DNA of 64,000 nt from Trematomus loennbergii (GCA_012861695.1 JAAOOA010000028.1:12826673-12890672), one strand, 5' to 3'; counted from the first letter of the stretch, positions 42,069 through 55,600 are shown. Notes: generated from the sequence alone by a model not told the origin. Program-made: numbers and translations.

Positions 42069-45017
42069 ACACGCTGAACACATCCCCCCATGATCACAAG
42101 CATGGGGAAAATCACTGATCTACACGGGACCCCCAGGGGGAAAGACGAGCAATAGAAAAGCAGACTTGCTTGCATGCGCAGCATCCAGATGAGCAGTCCG
42201 AATAATTTTCAGCGTCCATTTCCCACTGCAGAGACTGAATGAAGTGTTATGGTGCGCTTGCCATCTGCTCCAAAACACAAGTAGCTAGTTAAAAGATTTA
42301 ACTGAAATTCACCCTCTCACTCAGATTGAGGTCGGCCAGGAGGTCATTTAAACATTCCTAATTCTTTTTGCTTTGGAAAATGGAGCATGTATTATACATG
42401 ATACTGCAAAATGTATGACATTAACATTGTGTACTACCACTACTGTATTTGAATACTTACTTTGAATGTATATGTTGAAACGGTTTATCAGAAATGATTT
42501 GCATTTTGTAACACTTCAGTGCAATGCTGACAAAGCACAAGAGAATTAAAAGTGTACTGAAATACATTTTTTGAGCCCCAAAAGGGGAGTATGCCATATG
42601 TCCAATTTGGAAGAGATTTGAATCCCAAAAATAATGAGGGAATATGTGAAAAAAATGACATGTCACCAACAAATTAATTAGATGATGAGCAAAAGCTGCT
42701 CGATGAATTCAATACACACATAATAGTAAGATTTACCTTCATGCCAGCTTTTAATTTGGGAAAGTTTACTTGAGTTTCTTTTAAATAGTGAATATAACAT
42801 CTCAATTTTAGAGCTGAATTCTTTGTTGTTATTATATAAAGTATAATTATTGGCTGTTGCCTGTTACATTCATTAGGACAACACTTCACTGGTTATTCTT
42901 GTGCCTCACACAATGTTCTCTGCCCATGGACAGAACATACACGTTTTATCTCATCTCAGTTTCTGTCCAAAACATCACAATTCAGACAGACATCTGTGTC
43001 TAGTGTACAGGATCGTCTGGGTAGGATCTCAGCTGTACCTCGACTACAACATTTGCATCAAACAAAAAGACAACTCTGGATTCAGCTATTTGTGCATTTT
43101 TAAGGGCCTAATGGTTAAATAAGGGCTTAAGTGTTTGTACTGTGAAGATGATTATTTATATTTAAAAAATCTACTTGTTTACAGATGTCTAATGTTTTAA
43201 TTCTATAGCAGAAAAAGTATTTTTGAGACCAATGTCATCATATGGCGGACCAGGAAGTTGTAAAACTACATTATTGGCCAATCCGTTAGCAACATGGCTA
43301 ATGTAGCAGCCTGGCTAACGTTGCTGTGAAAAGCAAGACGAAAGAGCAACCACAGAACCAGAAACCCAATCTCAGTCCTAAGTAAAACACCCAATAGTAT
43401 TATAAAGTAAACACATTTACTAACTGATCTAGCTTAGTAGCAAGAACGTATTTTGTCCCTCTCTAAACCTTCTCCGTCAACATGGCTCTTTTGCAGGTAA
43501 AGTTTTTACATTTGACATTATTACAGTTGATGCGCAAGCAGCTGTAGCTATTTTGTAGGTTTTCAGTACACCCAAACTTTCGACTCCATGCATGAATTAT
43601 TAATTAGGTTGCTTTAAGTGGTAAAGAGGAACAGATGGAGGTAGAAGAACATCAGAATGTTGATCATTAGAGCAGTGATGCTTCTACTTTTAGGGGAATC
43701 AAGCCTCAGGAGGGGAAAGATCACTGTTTCATAGGTTGTTCATTAAAGGTTCCACAAACATTCATGCAAAGAAGCCAGAAACGTATTAAATACTGCAGTC
43801 AAGATCTGGAAAAAGTACAGGGTGCAGGCTAAACGATGATAAACATTCAGAGGATTTTTCTTTTTTTAAACGATAAAGCATTTATTTTAAAACATTTTGA
43901 GAAAAATCTAGAAAAAACATTTTTTTCTTTTTAAACTGTAACACTATTTTTTTTTACTTTCGGTGTATGTATATATAATATAGATACTGTATATATGTAC
44001 TGCAGCTATATGTAATACTTTCAGCATTGCAGGGGGACTTACTTAGAGAGCTCAATTAAATTGTCTGCATTGCTCCAAAGAATAATAAAAAAGGTGAACA
44101 CTAAATGTCAGCCGAGAACCTATGGAGAAACTGAAAGTAAGGCTACGGGAGCTCTAAGTGATCTGGTTTCTAATAAAAAATGATTAGAAAAAACTAAAAA
44201 GGCACAAAACCTTTTAGTCTTTCTTCTGCTGTGGTTAAGACTAATCATTTAGCATTTTAGCACTTACATAATCCATGCACGCTAGTAGCCTTACATTACA
44301 TTTACCTTGACTAGAGAAAAATGTAGATGTAAAAAAAAAGTGTCTGGTAAAGCTTCAGCAAAATGCAAATGAGAAGCTTCACAGCGAGTCAGACTCAAAC
44401 TATATCTGCATTTCCATCCATCTCAGTAGGCCTATAAAGAAACTGTCAACAAACTAGTATTTTTTAAAAGTTGCTCCTAATCGCTTGGAGCCAGATAAAT
44501 AAATGTGGATGAGAACAAAAAGCTTCCAACTGTCCTGAATGGATTTCAAATCAATCAACATACAGTACATCTTAAAATGCAAGGGAAAGATTTATACTGC
44601 TTGAAAAATGTACTCTTTCTTACAAACGGCTGACAAAAGCGGGGCGTTGTGTGAATACCTAAAGTGACTTTTAAAAAATACATATCAGAAACACACATAA
44701 ATATCTCTCTTTTGCTGGCACTCTCCCAAAGACTGAACAATGTTTAAAATATAATATATCATCAATCATGAAACATCTCTTGTATACCTTTCTAAAAATA
44801 CCATCCTGTGTAATTTACCTTAACATGCAGGAATATTGAAGGGGATATTTGGACAACACATCAAAGAGGAGGATTAGCTTGTTCCATTCAAAATGTGAAA
44901 ACAATAAACCATATGGCAAGCATATAGCAAACACCCACACAAAGAAAGCACTGCTTGAATTAGGCACTGGTTTTATCGTGAGCAACAACATATCCAACAA
45001 TCCATTCACCTTAGAGC
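42069..45017. other. Intergenic, probably includes creb3l3 3' UTR
   Basis: AT-rich sequence with no convincing ORF, RNA gene or repeat boundaries. The first few hundred bases are presumably creb3l3 3' UTR. Confidence 0.4.
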
Positions 45018-45609
45018 ACATGTGTCAAACTCAAGGCCCGGGGGCCAAATCAGGCCCTTGGTGGATTTAATTTCGGCCCACAGGATAATTTTTAATTACT
45101 ATTAGATCTGGCCCGCCGGTATATTGCACGCACACCTTCACTCAATCCTGAGGATTTCCTCAGCTCAGAGCCTGAGCCCAAACATTGATGAACTTGCACC
45201 CAAGATGAGATGCCAAGTATCTGGCTTGAGCTAGCATCACAGAGCAGCAAACTGAGTTTCAATGGATGTTTCCTTCTGCACTTTTTTTCTTGCGACAACA
45301 GGGCATGTTTGTTTTTTTCTTTGAGGGAAATTGTTTTTTTTTAAGCTGTTGTTGGCCTGTGGAAAAATGTAATCATAAGAAATGACTCCGGAAAAGCTGC
45401 AGATAGAGCCATAAGAAATGAATGCAACTGATTTTTCATGTGTAATGTTGTTTTTATAGGCAATAATTTAAGCTTTGTTGGTTCCAGGTTTAATATGTGC
45501 AATAAGTTCATTCAATAAGTTTTGCAATAAACATTGAACCAGTCCGGCCCTCGACTAGTACCCATATTTTAGTTTTGGCCCACTGTGTATTTGAGTTTGA
45601 CACCCCTGC
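45018..45609. mobile_element. hAT-like element with 8-bp target duplication
   Basis: Ends contain GTGTCAAACTCAAGGCCCGG and GAGTTTGACACCCCTGC. A perfect 8-bp repeat CTTAGAGC flanks both sides (45010-45017, 45610-45617). It is 592 bp with no transposase, so it is a non-autonomous hAT. The terminal motif is a common vertebrate repeat end. Confidence 0.88.
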
Positions 45610-46160
45610 CTTAGAGCAAACAGAATTCAGAAAACAGACTTTTTTGGTAATGAATCAGACTGCTAAAGTGTTTTCTTCAGAATACAACAAAATCTTTCCC
45701 TTTGAAAAAAAACAACCCTGAATGTACGTTTTTTTTTTAATACTTTATTTTTAAGTTGTTAAGACATTACAAAGGAAACAACAAATAACATACAAGTCAC
45801 TCGAGTAATACATCATCAATATGTGCTCAGCAATTATTCTTGTGATATGGGAAGATCTCCCTCACAACGGGTTCACAACAAATCTGTGTGAAACATACAG
45901 TAGGCTAGTAGCAAAGTTATGCAAGAATTATAGACTAGTGTACCAAAAGGAGTAAAGCAAAATAAAAGAAATATCTCAGGGTTATGTGACCCCCCTCTTC
46001 ACTGAATGTACGTTTGAATAAAAACAGATCAGAGAACTGGCTTTAAAACCAGTTTTATAGTTAGTGGAGTTTCATTTGTACCCGGTATCGACTGTAATGA
46101 TCATACCACTTGTTGTAATATTGCGCGCTCATGCAGTGCACCGTCGCGCGCCTCGGAGAC
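45610..46160. other. Upstream flank of the GPCR gene
   Basis: AT-rich, with a poly-T run near 45730-45738. Nothing recognisable until the GC-rich core promoter near 46120. Confidence 0.45.
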
Positions 46161-46168
46161 TATAAAAG
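46161..46168 (+). promoter_or_regulatory. TATA box of the relaxin-3 receptor-like gene
   Basis: TATAAAAG directly follows a GC-rich core (CGTCGCGCGCCTCGGAGAC) and lies 250 bases upstream of the ATG at 46418. It implies a start site near 46190. This is the clearest TATA box next to any gene in the window. Confidence 0.65.
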
Positions 46169-46417
46169 CGTCAGGATGCTGACAGCATCACTGCCAGAAG
46201 ATGTGGCTGCATAACGGAACACTTCAGCTTGCATGTCATATGTCAACCTTTTTGAAAGTAAAATGCTAGTAAGTTAATAAATCATGCAACTCTGAGGCTT
46301 GACTAACTACAGGACAAGGGGGATTTATGCATCCACACCTGCGCACCACCTGGAAGTAAGTGAAAGAGGAGGATAACACCGCCGCCAATACAGAGAAGCG
46401 GTCTCTTGCGCAGCAGC

Positions 46418-49132
46418 ATGCAGAGCAACAGCAGCGCCTCCGGACCGCTGGCCGCTCTGTGCGGGGCAGAGGACGAGAGCGAGATCTCCAAACTTGTGAG
46501 CCTTTCGGGAGCAGCCTCTAATCTCGCAGCTTTTAACCTCTCACTGAACTGCTGGCTCCACATCCTCTCCAAGGAGTCCTCGCTGGACCTGCACGCAGAC
46601 AGCGCAAACCTGGCAGTAGGTGAAGCTAAGGATTTCTTATAAATATAAATTAATAAGATAAATCTATAATTTCATTTCGCACGAATCACCTCAGAAGACC
46701 ATGCACAGGGTAACAAAGTCAAGGTCACACTGAACTAATTAAAGAAATACAATGAAGTAGCATTACTAGGCTACTAATTGGTGAGGTATATTTTTTACTA
46801 CTAAAGATAGGAGCCAAATTAGTATTTAGCCGTTGTTTATTATTTATATTATTATAATTTACCTGGGTGTGGTTAATGGAATTACCTGTGGTGTGTTGTT
46901 GACAAAGAGCATGACTGCTCAGATATTATCTGTTGACCACATGGTCCTGCATTCGTTATTGTTTTTTTATTTAAACATCTTAAAACTTTGACTTTAGGAC
47001 CTACTCTTCTCTGGAAGGCCTCACAGCAATGAGCAGAGTTTAGCCTCTTAGCAACACCATTTATTAGAAACGTGGTTGCTATAGAATCTATAGCAACCTA
47101 TAGAATCTATAGCAACCAAGTTTCTATAGTAGATACACTATAGTTATTATAAATGTCAACTTACTTGACTGTACTATTTTTACAACTTCTTAAAGAAATA
47201 CTGTATTTTAATTATATTTAAGGTGAACTTAAAAGGCATATACAATCTTATTCATTATAATGTATTAATGTATTATCTACATATTTTTGACTGCATTATG
47301 AATATATTTCACATGTTTTAATAGTTATCGGAAAAATGTATTGAAATATATTTGTTCTTAAAAAGGTACTGCATTTGTTAGTTAAATGTGTACTTATATA
47401 TTCAGTCAACTTAAATGTATTTCATCATATCTTTAGTAGCACTAATAGTAGGCCTACATTTAAAAATAGCAAACATTTAGTACATTTATCGCGTGCACAT
47501 GGAAACAGCTACAAATATTTCTTAGCCTTGCTATTGATAGAAAGTGCTGAGAGGATGCATGTTGTTTTTGATTTAATTTCCTTGTGTGCACTTTGTGTGA
47601 ACCAAAATAAAAATGATTCTATGTGTTTGTCAGGTACGAGTTGTCATCGCCTTGGTGTACCTGGTGGTGTGTGTCCTGGGGCTTGTGGGTAACCTCCTGG
47701 CTCTGTTCCTGCTCCACTCGCGCCGCTGGGGCCAACACCACTCGTCTATCGACTGCTTCGTGATGAGCCTGGCGCTGACAGACCTCCAGTTCGTGCTCAC
47801 CTTGCCCTTCTGGGCCGTGGACACCTTGCTGGACTTCCGCTGGCCATTTGGCCGGGTCATGTGCAAGATCGTGAGCTCGGTCACCACCATGAACATGTAC
47901 GCCAGCGTCTTCTTCCTCACCACCATGAGCGTGACCCGCTACCACTCTCTGCTCACCTCGATGAATGAGCAGCCCCAAGGTCGCTAATGCTCGTGCCAGG
48001 TGGGCCAGTTTAATTATTTGGGTGGTGTCACTGGTGGCTACGCTGCCTCATGCTTTCTACTCCACCACAGTCCAGGTTTGTTGCAGTTACACTTAGACCG
48101 ATTTAAATTGCAGCAATACAAACTTTTTGTTCGAAAGCTTTCATTCAATTTAATGGGCGTTATCAGTGGTTATCAGCCACATACAGGTGGTTCAAAAGGG
48201 CCTCCTCAACCAACTATTGGTTGTATCATCTATTCACACGGTGTAAAAAATCACCATTAAAAGAAGGTGACCCTGACCACTAGCGACCGTATTAACAATC
48301 ATTCTGTTGCCTAAACTTAACAAAGTTGTTTTTTATGTTGGAAATGTGACTGTTAATTCAAATTGAAGTTACGTTTCGTTTTTGAGTTTCACTTCACTTT
48401 ACAGCGTAGCAGGTGTAGTTTGGCCTCTTGATGCATTATAATGGTAGCGTTAATGACTGAAATCACAAATGTAACTGGCTGTGTAACGTTCAAAATATGT
48501 GTTCTGTTGGAGGGAGTTAGCAAACCTGTTATGTTGTTTTTGTGTTACAGGTGTCTACAGATGAAGAGCTGTGCTTAATGCGCTTCTCTGACTCCGACTC
48601 AGGTCACTGGGATCCTCAAGTCCTGCTTGGACTCTATCAAACACAAAAGGTTCTCCTTGGATTTGTAATTCCCTTGACCGTGATCTCTGTGTGCTACCTC
48701 CTTCTCCTGAGGTTCATCCTGAGCCGACGCATCGTAGGCAGCATGGAGAGCGGGACCCTCACAGAGAGGTCAGAGTGTGAGAGAGGACGCCACCGCCGCC
48801 ACCGCTCCAAAGTCACCCGCTCCGTCACAATCGTAGTTCTGTCATTCTTCAGCTGCTGGCTGCCTAACCAGGCTCTCACTCTGTGGGGTGTGCTGATCAA
48901 ATTTGACTTGGTGCCCTTCACTAAAGCCTTCTACAACGTCCAGGCCTACGCCTTCCCCCTGACTGTGTGTTTAGCTCATGCAAACAGCTGTCTCAACCCT
49001 GTGCTCTACTGCCTGATCCGAAAAGAGTACAGAGCAGGACTGAAGGAGCTCCTGCTGAGCGTGTCCCGCTCCGTCCGAAATGTTCTCAATAGGGCTCTGA
49101 GAGGGAGGAGAGTGGAGGACATCGTCATGTGA
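46418..49132 (+). CDS. Relaxin-3/INSL5 receptor-like GPCR (rxfp3/rxfp4 family, 3 exons)
   Basis: Class A peptide receptor in the plasma membrane; mammalian RXFP3 and RXFP4 couple to Gi and bind relaxin-3 or INSL5. Exons: 46418-46615, 47634-48075, 48551-49132. The N-terminus has N-glycosylation sequons (NSS, NLS). TM1 reads YLVVCVLGLVGNLLALFLL; the TM2-3 region reads LALTDLQFVLTLPFWAVDTL and MCKIVSSVTTMNMYASVFFL, then SVTRYHS, the TRY form of DRY found in RXFP3. TM6 has SFFSCWLPNQAL and TM7 LNPVLYCLI. One extra C in 47973-47976 breaks exon 2; without it the total is 1221 nt (406 aa), and the frame resumes ARARWASLIIWVVSLVATLP (TM4). Human RXFP3 is encoded without coding introns; fish have several rxfp3 paralogues and I cannot say which this is. 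Confidence 0.9.
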
Positions 49133-49268
49133 TTTACTCTACATGTGGTTAATACAATTCTTCGCTTGCTTGCTGAACGTTGAGAAAACTGATACCAACC
49201 TCATGTTTGTAAGCTTAATATGATGCTACAGCCAGCAACTGGTTAACTCAGCTTGACACAAAGACACA

Positions 49269-49306
49269 TTTGGTCTCATTTGGTCTCATTTGGTCTCATT
49301 TGGTCA
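49269..49306. repeat. Short tandem repeat (TTTGGTCTCA)n
   Basis: Nearly four direct copies of a 10-11-base unit about 140 bases after the GPCR stop codon, in its probable 3' UTR. Confidence 0.85.
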
Positions 49307-49409
49307 CTTAACCCTTGCAAAAACGAAGCGAAAAGATGACAATCTGTCCAATTACTGTTACTGTGCATTTTTGCCTCTCTCTCTGTGAACAAAGGCCACA
49401 GCTAAAATG

Positions 49410-52090
49410 CAACCCGGTATCACGGCAAGACGTGAACATGTGACGATCTACCATGCTGGGAGACGTGAATATGTCACGGTTTCGTCCCTTCAAACGTGAC
49501 AGTTACACGGTATTGTTAACATGGCCCAACCAGTGGAGAAATACCCGGAAGTGCCTAGCAAATGGTCTACCGCGCCTATTGGTCGGTTTTTATTGTCAAA
49601 ATGAGATGTTTTTAATTTATTTTTTAATCGTCACACTCGATTTTGCGATTTTCTTGTTGCCCTAGCTGGTCGACACCTCTTTTAGCAGAAACAAAGGCTA
49701 CATTAATGTATTAAATCGATGTTAATCCATGTGTGTGGAGGTGAGGATGTGGAATTAACGGACGTGACGTTGTGCGATTGCGTTGCCAGGCAACGCAATT
49801 TACAAACTCTTACTGCACTACAACCCTAATTATATTTAAAAACATTTTAGACAGCCTCACGAAATACTTTAATGTAAATTAAAATGTAAATGTGTTAAAA
49901 TTAATATGTGTAATGTGGTGATTGACATTATTCACCCACGGATCTATGGGTTGGGGGTATTGTTCCGCACGGACATTTTAGTTAACCGGACTCCTGTTGA
50001 TGTGAAATCCGAAAACATTTAAAAAAATAAATAATACTTTATTCCGAGTTTGCTTGCTTTTCTCTTTGGAGGTCATCACATAACGGCATTGTAATACACG
50101 GTTTGGCTGCATTAAATATGACATATCTGCCGTAGTTCTGTATTTATAGAGCCCTGATGAGAAGACTTCTGGACAAACAGGAAGCACTGCCGCCAAAACT
50201 GAAAACGTGACGTGGATCATAAATATATCAGCAATTAAACCACATCTTACATTTATTTTCACACAATACGTCTCCTTGCAGTATCAATACTAATTCGGCT
50301 GACTTTTATATTTGATCCAATTGGTAGATAGGCTGTATTTACACCATAACGGTGCACAGCTGATAGAAAGGCACATCTAGTGGTTAAAGCACGTTATTGA
50401 ATTTTATTATTTTTCACAAAAATGAAACCATCAATAGCAGAAACAGAATTAACTGTCATTAGTAAACCACCCAAAAAAAAAGATCATAAATGGTTTTGTT
50501 TTATATATTTTAAGGATAATAATAGCAATGTAACACTGTCTATGACACTTACTGTATAACACTGATTTGAAAAACATACAGAAAAAACTAATTCACTGCC
50601 CTTAATAAAGTATTTAATACATTTCAGGTGTGCTGTTTTGTTTAGATCATTGACATCTGGAGCTCTTTTAATGTCCTTTTTGATTATTGTTACACCAGGT
50701 CTTGTCAAAACCTTTATTCCATATTCAATATCCATTACTAAACAAAACAGCAATTCTACTCCACTACAATTCAGAGGTTAACCTGGTATTTTTACTCCAC
50801 TACATTTATTTTAGTTACTTTGCAGATTCTGATTAATGATGTGAAATATAAACAACCCTTAAATCAGGCTTTAGTTACACCTGAGTAAAATTCAGGGAAA
50901 GGTGATTGTCAAGTGCCAACAATCAGGAGAGATATTTGATAGTTGCTGCTTGAGAAGACTAAACATTTATCTGCAGATCCCTATAAAGTATATTCATTAC
51001 TCGTTATTCTCTACTAATAGTTAATTAAAGACTGTATATAATGGCTATTTTGCATATCCCTTTCAAGATTTCAAGATTTTCTAAGGATCATTGACATATC
51101 ATATACACAACTAATTCAATAACGTGCTTTAACCACTAGGCGGTGCACACAAGGTACACACAGCCATAATAACTTTGTATTATTAGTGTAGGACACTTGT
51201 GTATGTATAACATCTGAAGATGTGTAGTTTTATTCATGTTTTCACATAATTGTACAGGATATTGCTATATTATTTCACATGTTTTACTTATAATATCTGA
51301 TTTGTAAAACATCACAGACAGAAAGGTATATCCGTCATTTAACAGTAAGCTATTGAAATTCTGAATCCATAGATGTGTCTCCCATCACCCAAATCCCCTG
51401 ACTATTCTCTCAACTCAGTATTTACATTCTTATATTCAAAGAAAATCAGTAATATCTTTAAAAACGACAAGTCCTTTTATATCAGCTGTGCACCGTTATG
51501 GTGTATAACGTATTTTTTTTCGGATTTCACATCAACAGTAAGTCCGTTTAACTAAAATGTCCGTGCGAACAATACCCCCAACCCATAGATCCGTGGGTGA
51601 ATAATGTCAATCACCACATTACACACACCCCTTCACATTTACATTTTAATTTACATTAAAGTATTTCGTGAGGCCTTCTAAAATGTTTTAAAATATAATT
51701 AGGGTTGTAGTTGGCAACGCAATCACACAACGTCACGTCCGTTAATTCCACATCCTCACCTCCACACACATGGATTAACATCGATTTAATACATTAATGT
51801 AGCCTTTGTTTCTGCTAAAAGAGGTGTCACCAGCTAGGGCAACAAGAAAATCGGCGAAATCAAGTGTGATGATTAAAAAATAAATTAAAAACATCTCATT
51901 TTGACAATAAAAACCGACCAATAGGCGCGGTAGACCATTTGCTAGGCACTTCCGGGTATTTCTCCACTGGTTGGGCCATGTTAACAATACCGTGTAACTG
52001 TCACGTTTGAAGGGACGAAACCGTGACATATTCACGTCTCCCAGCATGGTAGATCGTCACATGTTCACGTCTTGCCGTGATACCGGGTTG
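49410..52090. mobile_element. 2.7-kb element with ~0.6-kb inverted arms and 8-bp duplication
   Basis: Begins CAACCCGGTATCACGGCAAG and ends with its complement. CTAAAATG is repeated perfectly on both sides (49402-49409, 52091-52098). The arms run about 49410-50011 and 51520-52090 with high identity. Further inside, shorter inverted pairs recur (around 50342-50402 with 51112-51150 and 51480-51510), suggesting the arms were once longer and an insertion split the left one. No transposase is recognised. Long inverted ends with 8-9-bp duplications fit Mutator-like or fold-back elements; hAT is possible. The arms contain mirrored ORFs (49453-49665 and 51775-52047) that are probably incidental. Confidence 0.88.
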
Positions 52091-52440
52091 CTAAAATGTA
52101 TGCGCATGATTTCCAAAAGTAAGCAGCAAGCCAATTAGTGAAGTGTTCACATAACTGTGCACAAGCAGATATGCAGTGGAAAGGCCGGTTTCCCAGTTTA
52201 AAGCTAAACTAACGAGGTGACCAGTGAGCTTTAGAGGTGCTGGACAGCTGACTTCATTATTTTTCTACAGAACCAGGCTAGCCATTACCTCCTTTTTCTA
52301 TTCTTTGTTCTTAGAACACTCCAGTGCAAAGGCACATCTCCCAAGATGTCCAAATTGACTTTGGTGCCATTTTTTAAATCATGTTCCCGTGTGACACTAT
52401 TGTGTCATTATTTTACATTTGCACAGAAACCTGAACAGCA

Positions 52441-52458
52441 GGGTTAGGGTTAGGGTTA
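52441..52458. repeat. Interstitial telomere-type repeat (GGGTTA)3
   Basis: Three copies of GGGTTA. A two-copy run (CCTAACCCTAACCC) also occurs near 20711. Too short for a telomere fusion scar. Confidence 0.8.
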
Positions 52459-52602
52459 GTTAATTATTTCCGTTTTCCCACTTTGGAACTGATCTCCTTC
52501 ATGACAACTACATTCTTGGAAACGATCAAACCCCTGATTGAGCCCACCATGGCGCGGAGCGCGGTTTAAGCGTGCCGTGTCGTGCCGTGCCCGTTTTTGG
52601 TT

Positions 52603-53304
52603 GCGCTTCCACTAGGCCTAGTTACGGCCCGGCCCGGCCCGGGGCCACTTTTTCACCTCTTTTCTGGCCCGACAAAATTGTGGTTCTATCGGGGCCAACA
52701 AACAGGGCTGAGTCGGGCTGAGTATGCTAAACTAGAGAGAGAATCGTTGGCAAGGAGGCTACAACAAGATGAAATATTTGACCGTGATTTAATTGTAATA
52801 CACGTTTCAAAATGATGCCGAAGTAACAACATACTGATACCGGTTAGTAAAAACTATGAATTAATGCTTTGACAAGTCTGCAGACAGACGGCAGGTGAAA
52901 AACCTTTTAAAATGCGTGTTTCTAGATGGAGATTGGCTAAGCTAACTCAATATATGCTCCGACCGTCCACACTCACAACAACGGCCTATACAGACATAAA
53001 TAAAGCAGCGACTGTACTCGCCATGACACAGGCAGTCTGTGGTGTGTACTTGTTTAACTTTTGTCGAGTTTCTGAACATATATGAGGAGCTGTGAGCTCT
53101 GAGTGCTAACAGCTAACGGCTGTGTTGTTTTTCTGGGGTTCTCATTGAAGATGACGTCACGGCTCCGCCTACACTGCGTTAGTAACTACCCCAGTTCCTA
53201 AACTGTAATGGAAGCGCAGCATGAAGTGAGCCGGCCCTGTTAAGGCCCAACGCGGCCAAGCAGTACCGAGCGTGGCCGAGGCCGACCGTGTGGTGGAAAT
53301 GCGC
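52603..53304. mobile_element. GCGC-ended TIR element, copy 2
   Basis: Left end GCGCTTCCACTAGGCC and right end TGGTGGAAATGCGCC form imperfect inverted repeats. The interior matches 30700-31342 closely. About 700 bp and non-coding; probably a MITE. Copy 1 lacks the left end. Confidence 0.7.
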
Positions 53305-53724
53305 CTTAGTGACAATGGCAGCAAACAAAATACCATGTGTTGTTTAAAAAATGTTAACCTGTAAAGTTATTTTTTCTTTGCATCTCAGACGCCTACATAT
53401 GCCATCATTAGGACGGTATGTTTGTTCATTTTCACTATTGATGTGTTTAATATTTGTGTAATTGTTGCTAAGTCAATAAGGATACAGTTAAAGCATGAAC
53501 CTGCCGTCTTTCGTGTCTCTCTGCCTTGCCGTGCCACCGTGAGTCGTTTTGTAACTGCCCAGATGTAATGTGACATTAAATAAAATGAGCGGACAAAAGA
53601 GTCTAGTGACGTCTCTGGAAAGTTAATCTTGTCTGAACTCAAAACAGCCTCAAAACGTGAAAACAAGGAAAATGAGTCACACACACAAAAGCAACCCTGC
53701 ACCTTTGCAACCTTTAAAGTCTGA

Positions 53725-54048
<324 letters not shown>

Positions 54049-54519
54049 TGCCTTTCACCAGGAGGATATGATGACAATTGTTTACCCCCCAAGGGAAATA
54101 AAGGACCAATTAAGTGAATGTGGTTCACATTTGAAATATCACGCCTTTGGCCTTGATTACTTTCTTCCTCAGGGACGATCATAACTGAACAAGGAGCAGT
54201 TGTAAATAGATTGAAAACAACCATCTTAAAATAACACAGGCCTTAAAAAGATATGAAGGACTCCGCACTCTGGTTTCTGATTCACTGAATACTTTGTCTC
54301 TAACAACATAGAAGCATGAATTCAACCCAGTCGTCCTGCAGCAGACAGATCTGACATCTTTGGCCCCAGCTATGTTCTCACTGGCCTTAAAGCATCCAAA
54401 TAAGTGCAAGTAAAAGTCTCTCAGGCAGCATGAAGCTGCCACCTCGTCATGTAAAATGTTAAATTAAATAATTCTGCTTTTGGACAGACCTAACCCTTTG
54501 TGTCGGCCTCAGGCTTGCT

Positions 54520-54960
54520 GTCATTTCTCCTGCCGAATCTCCACCTGCTCCCAATCTGTGGCATTAGAGGCCATGAACACGATGCATTATCCTGCTGGAA
54601 GTATCCAAGTAAACTCTGGCCTTACAACCCTATTTGAAGCACACGGTCATCAACAATACTCAGGAAGGCTGTAGCATTAAAACCATGCTCAATTTTCATT
54701 AATGGGCGTAAGTTGTACATGCAGTTAAAGAAGTAACCCCAACTGTTGAAGCAAGCCTAAAATAGATCCATGTTGTGAAAAATGATTGCCCTCACACATA
54801 CATGCCTTTCCCCCCAATCATTCACTGTCCAGTTTTAATGAGCCTCAGCCTCAGTTCCCTTTGTGAGCCTGCTGAGGCCTGTCCACTGTGATGTGACGCA
54901 CATTCAGACCGGCTCTTCTGCGTAACACTATTGTAACACTGTTATTTGAATTACTGTCGC
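54520..54960 (-). pseudogene. Tc1/mariner-like transposase relic, unit 1
   Basis: Degenerate minus-strand sequence. The equivalent stretch in unit 2 (57155-56961) stays open and contains LRPLMKIEHGFNVTAFLSIV, which resembles the Tc1-type transposase segment between the second catalytic Asp and the catalytic Glu. The same relic is in every unit (about 56860-57300, 59200-59640, 61530-61970). Stops and indels make it non-functional, and no inverted ends were found. Confidence 0.55.
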
Positions 54961-55600
54961 TTGTAAAAAATCCTTTGTATCAAACTATATTACAGCACAT
55001 TAGTATTTATGCAGAATCCCATCAGGATGTGTTTGTTCCGCTGCCTTTATAGTTTCATATTGAGTCTATAGGCACGTTTACTGTATATGCACATGAATGC
55101 AAAAGCTGCCATGAAAATGTTCAAGTCAAAGCCCTATTACATATGCATGCCCCAGGTTTGATGAACGCTTTGTAAAAGTCAAAGTTCAGCCTGGCCAACA
55201 CACAGAAATATCTTCATTCAAATCCTCATTGCTATCACCGGTAAAGTAGGACAGTATTTGTGTCTGGGCTTTCTTGTACAAGAGAATAAAAAACAATAGA
55301 AAAATCAATATGGACCATTACTGTATAATTATCCTTAAATTATGTTATAAACAAGTATGGCATTTTGAAACATGATGTGCAACAATTTTTACTGTAATTT
55401 GTGTGCATTTTGTTGTTAACTAAGATGATGTTATGATTTATTTTTTGTTAGTATGCACGTGGACGCTTTGGACTTACCTGAAGAAGGAAGAAATGGGTCT
55501 TCGGAATGATGGGAGTTAAAGACAAAAGGCGGAGACTAGTGTTGAAACTAGTGGAGAAACCATCAAGAGGCCACCTTGTCCCTCTGATTAGACTCTGATT
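54961..55600. other. Unassigned spacer of the repeat unit
   Basis: About 650 bases, AT-rich and repeated in each unit, without recognisable coding or terminal repeats. The stretch near 55455-55620 leads into the LINE-derived part. It may belong to one of the flanking elements. Confidence 0.5.

Noticed and set aside
49453..52047. Mirrored ORFs (70 and 90 aa) in the fold-back arms
   Set aside because: Identical because the arms are inverted repeats; no transposase or other family features.
52441..52458. Telomere fusion site
   Set aside because: Only three GGGTTA units, common by chance or as small interstitial repeats.
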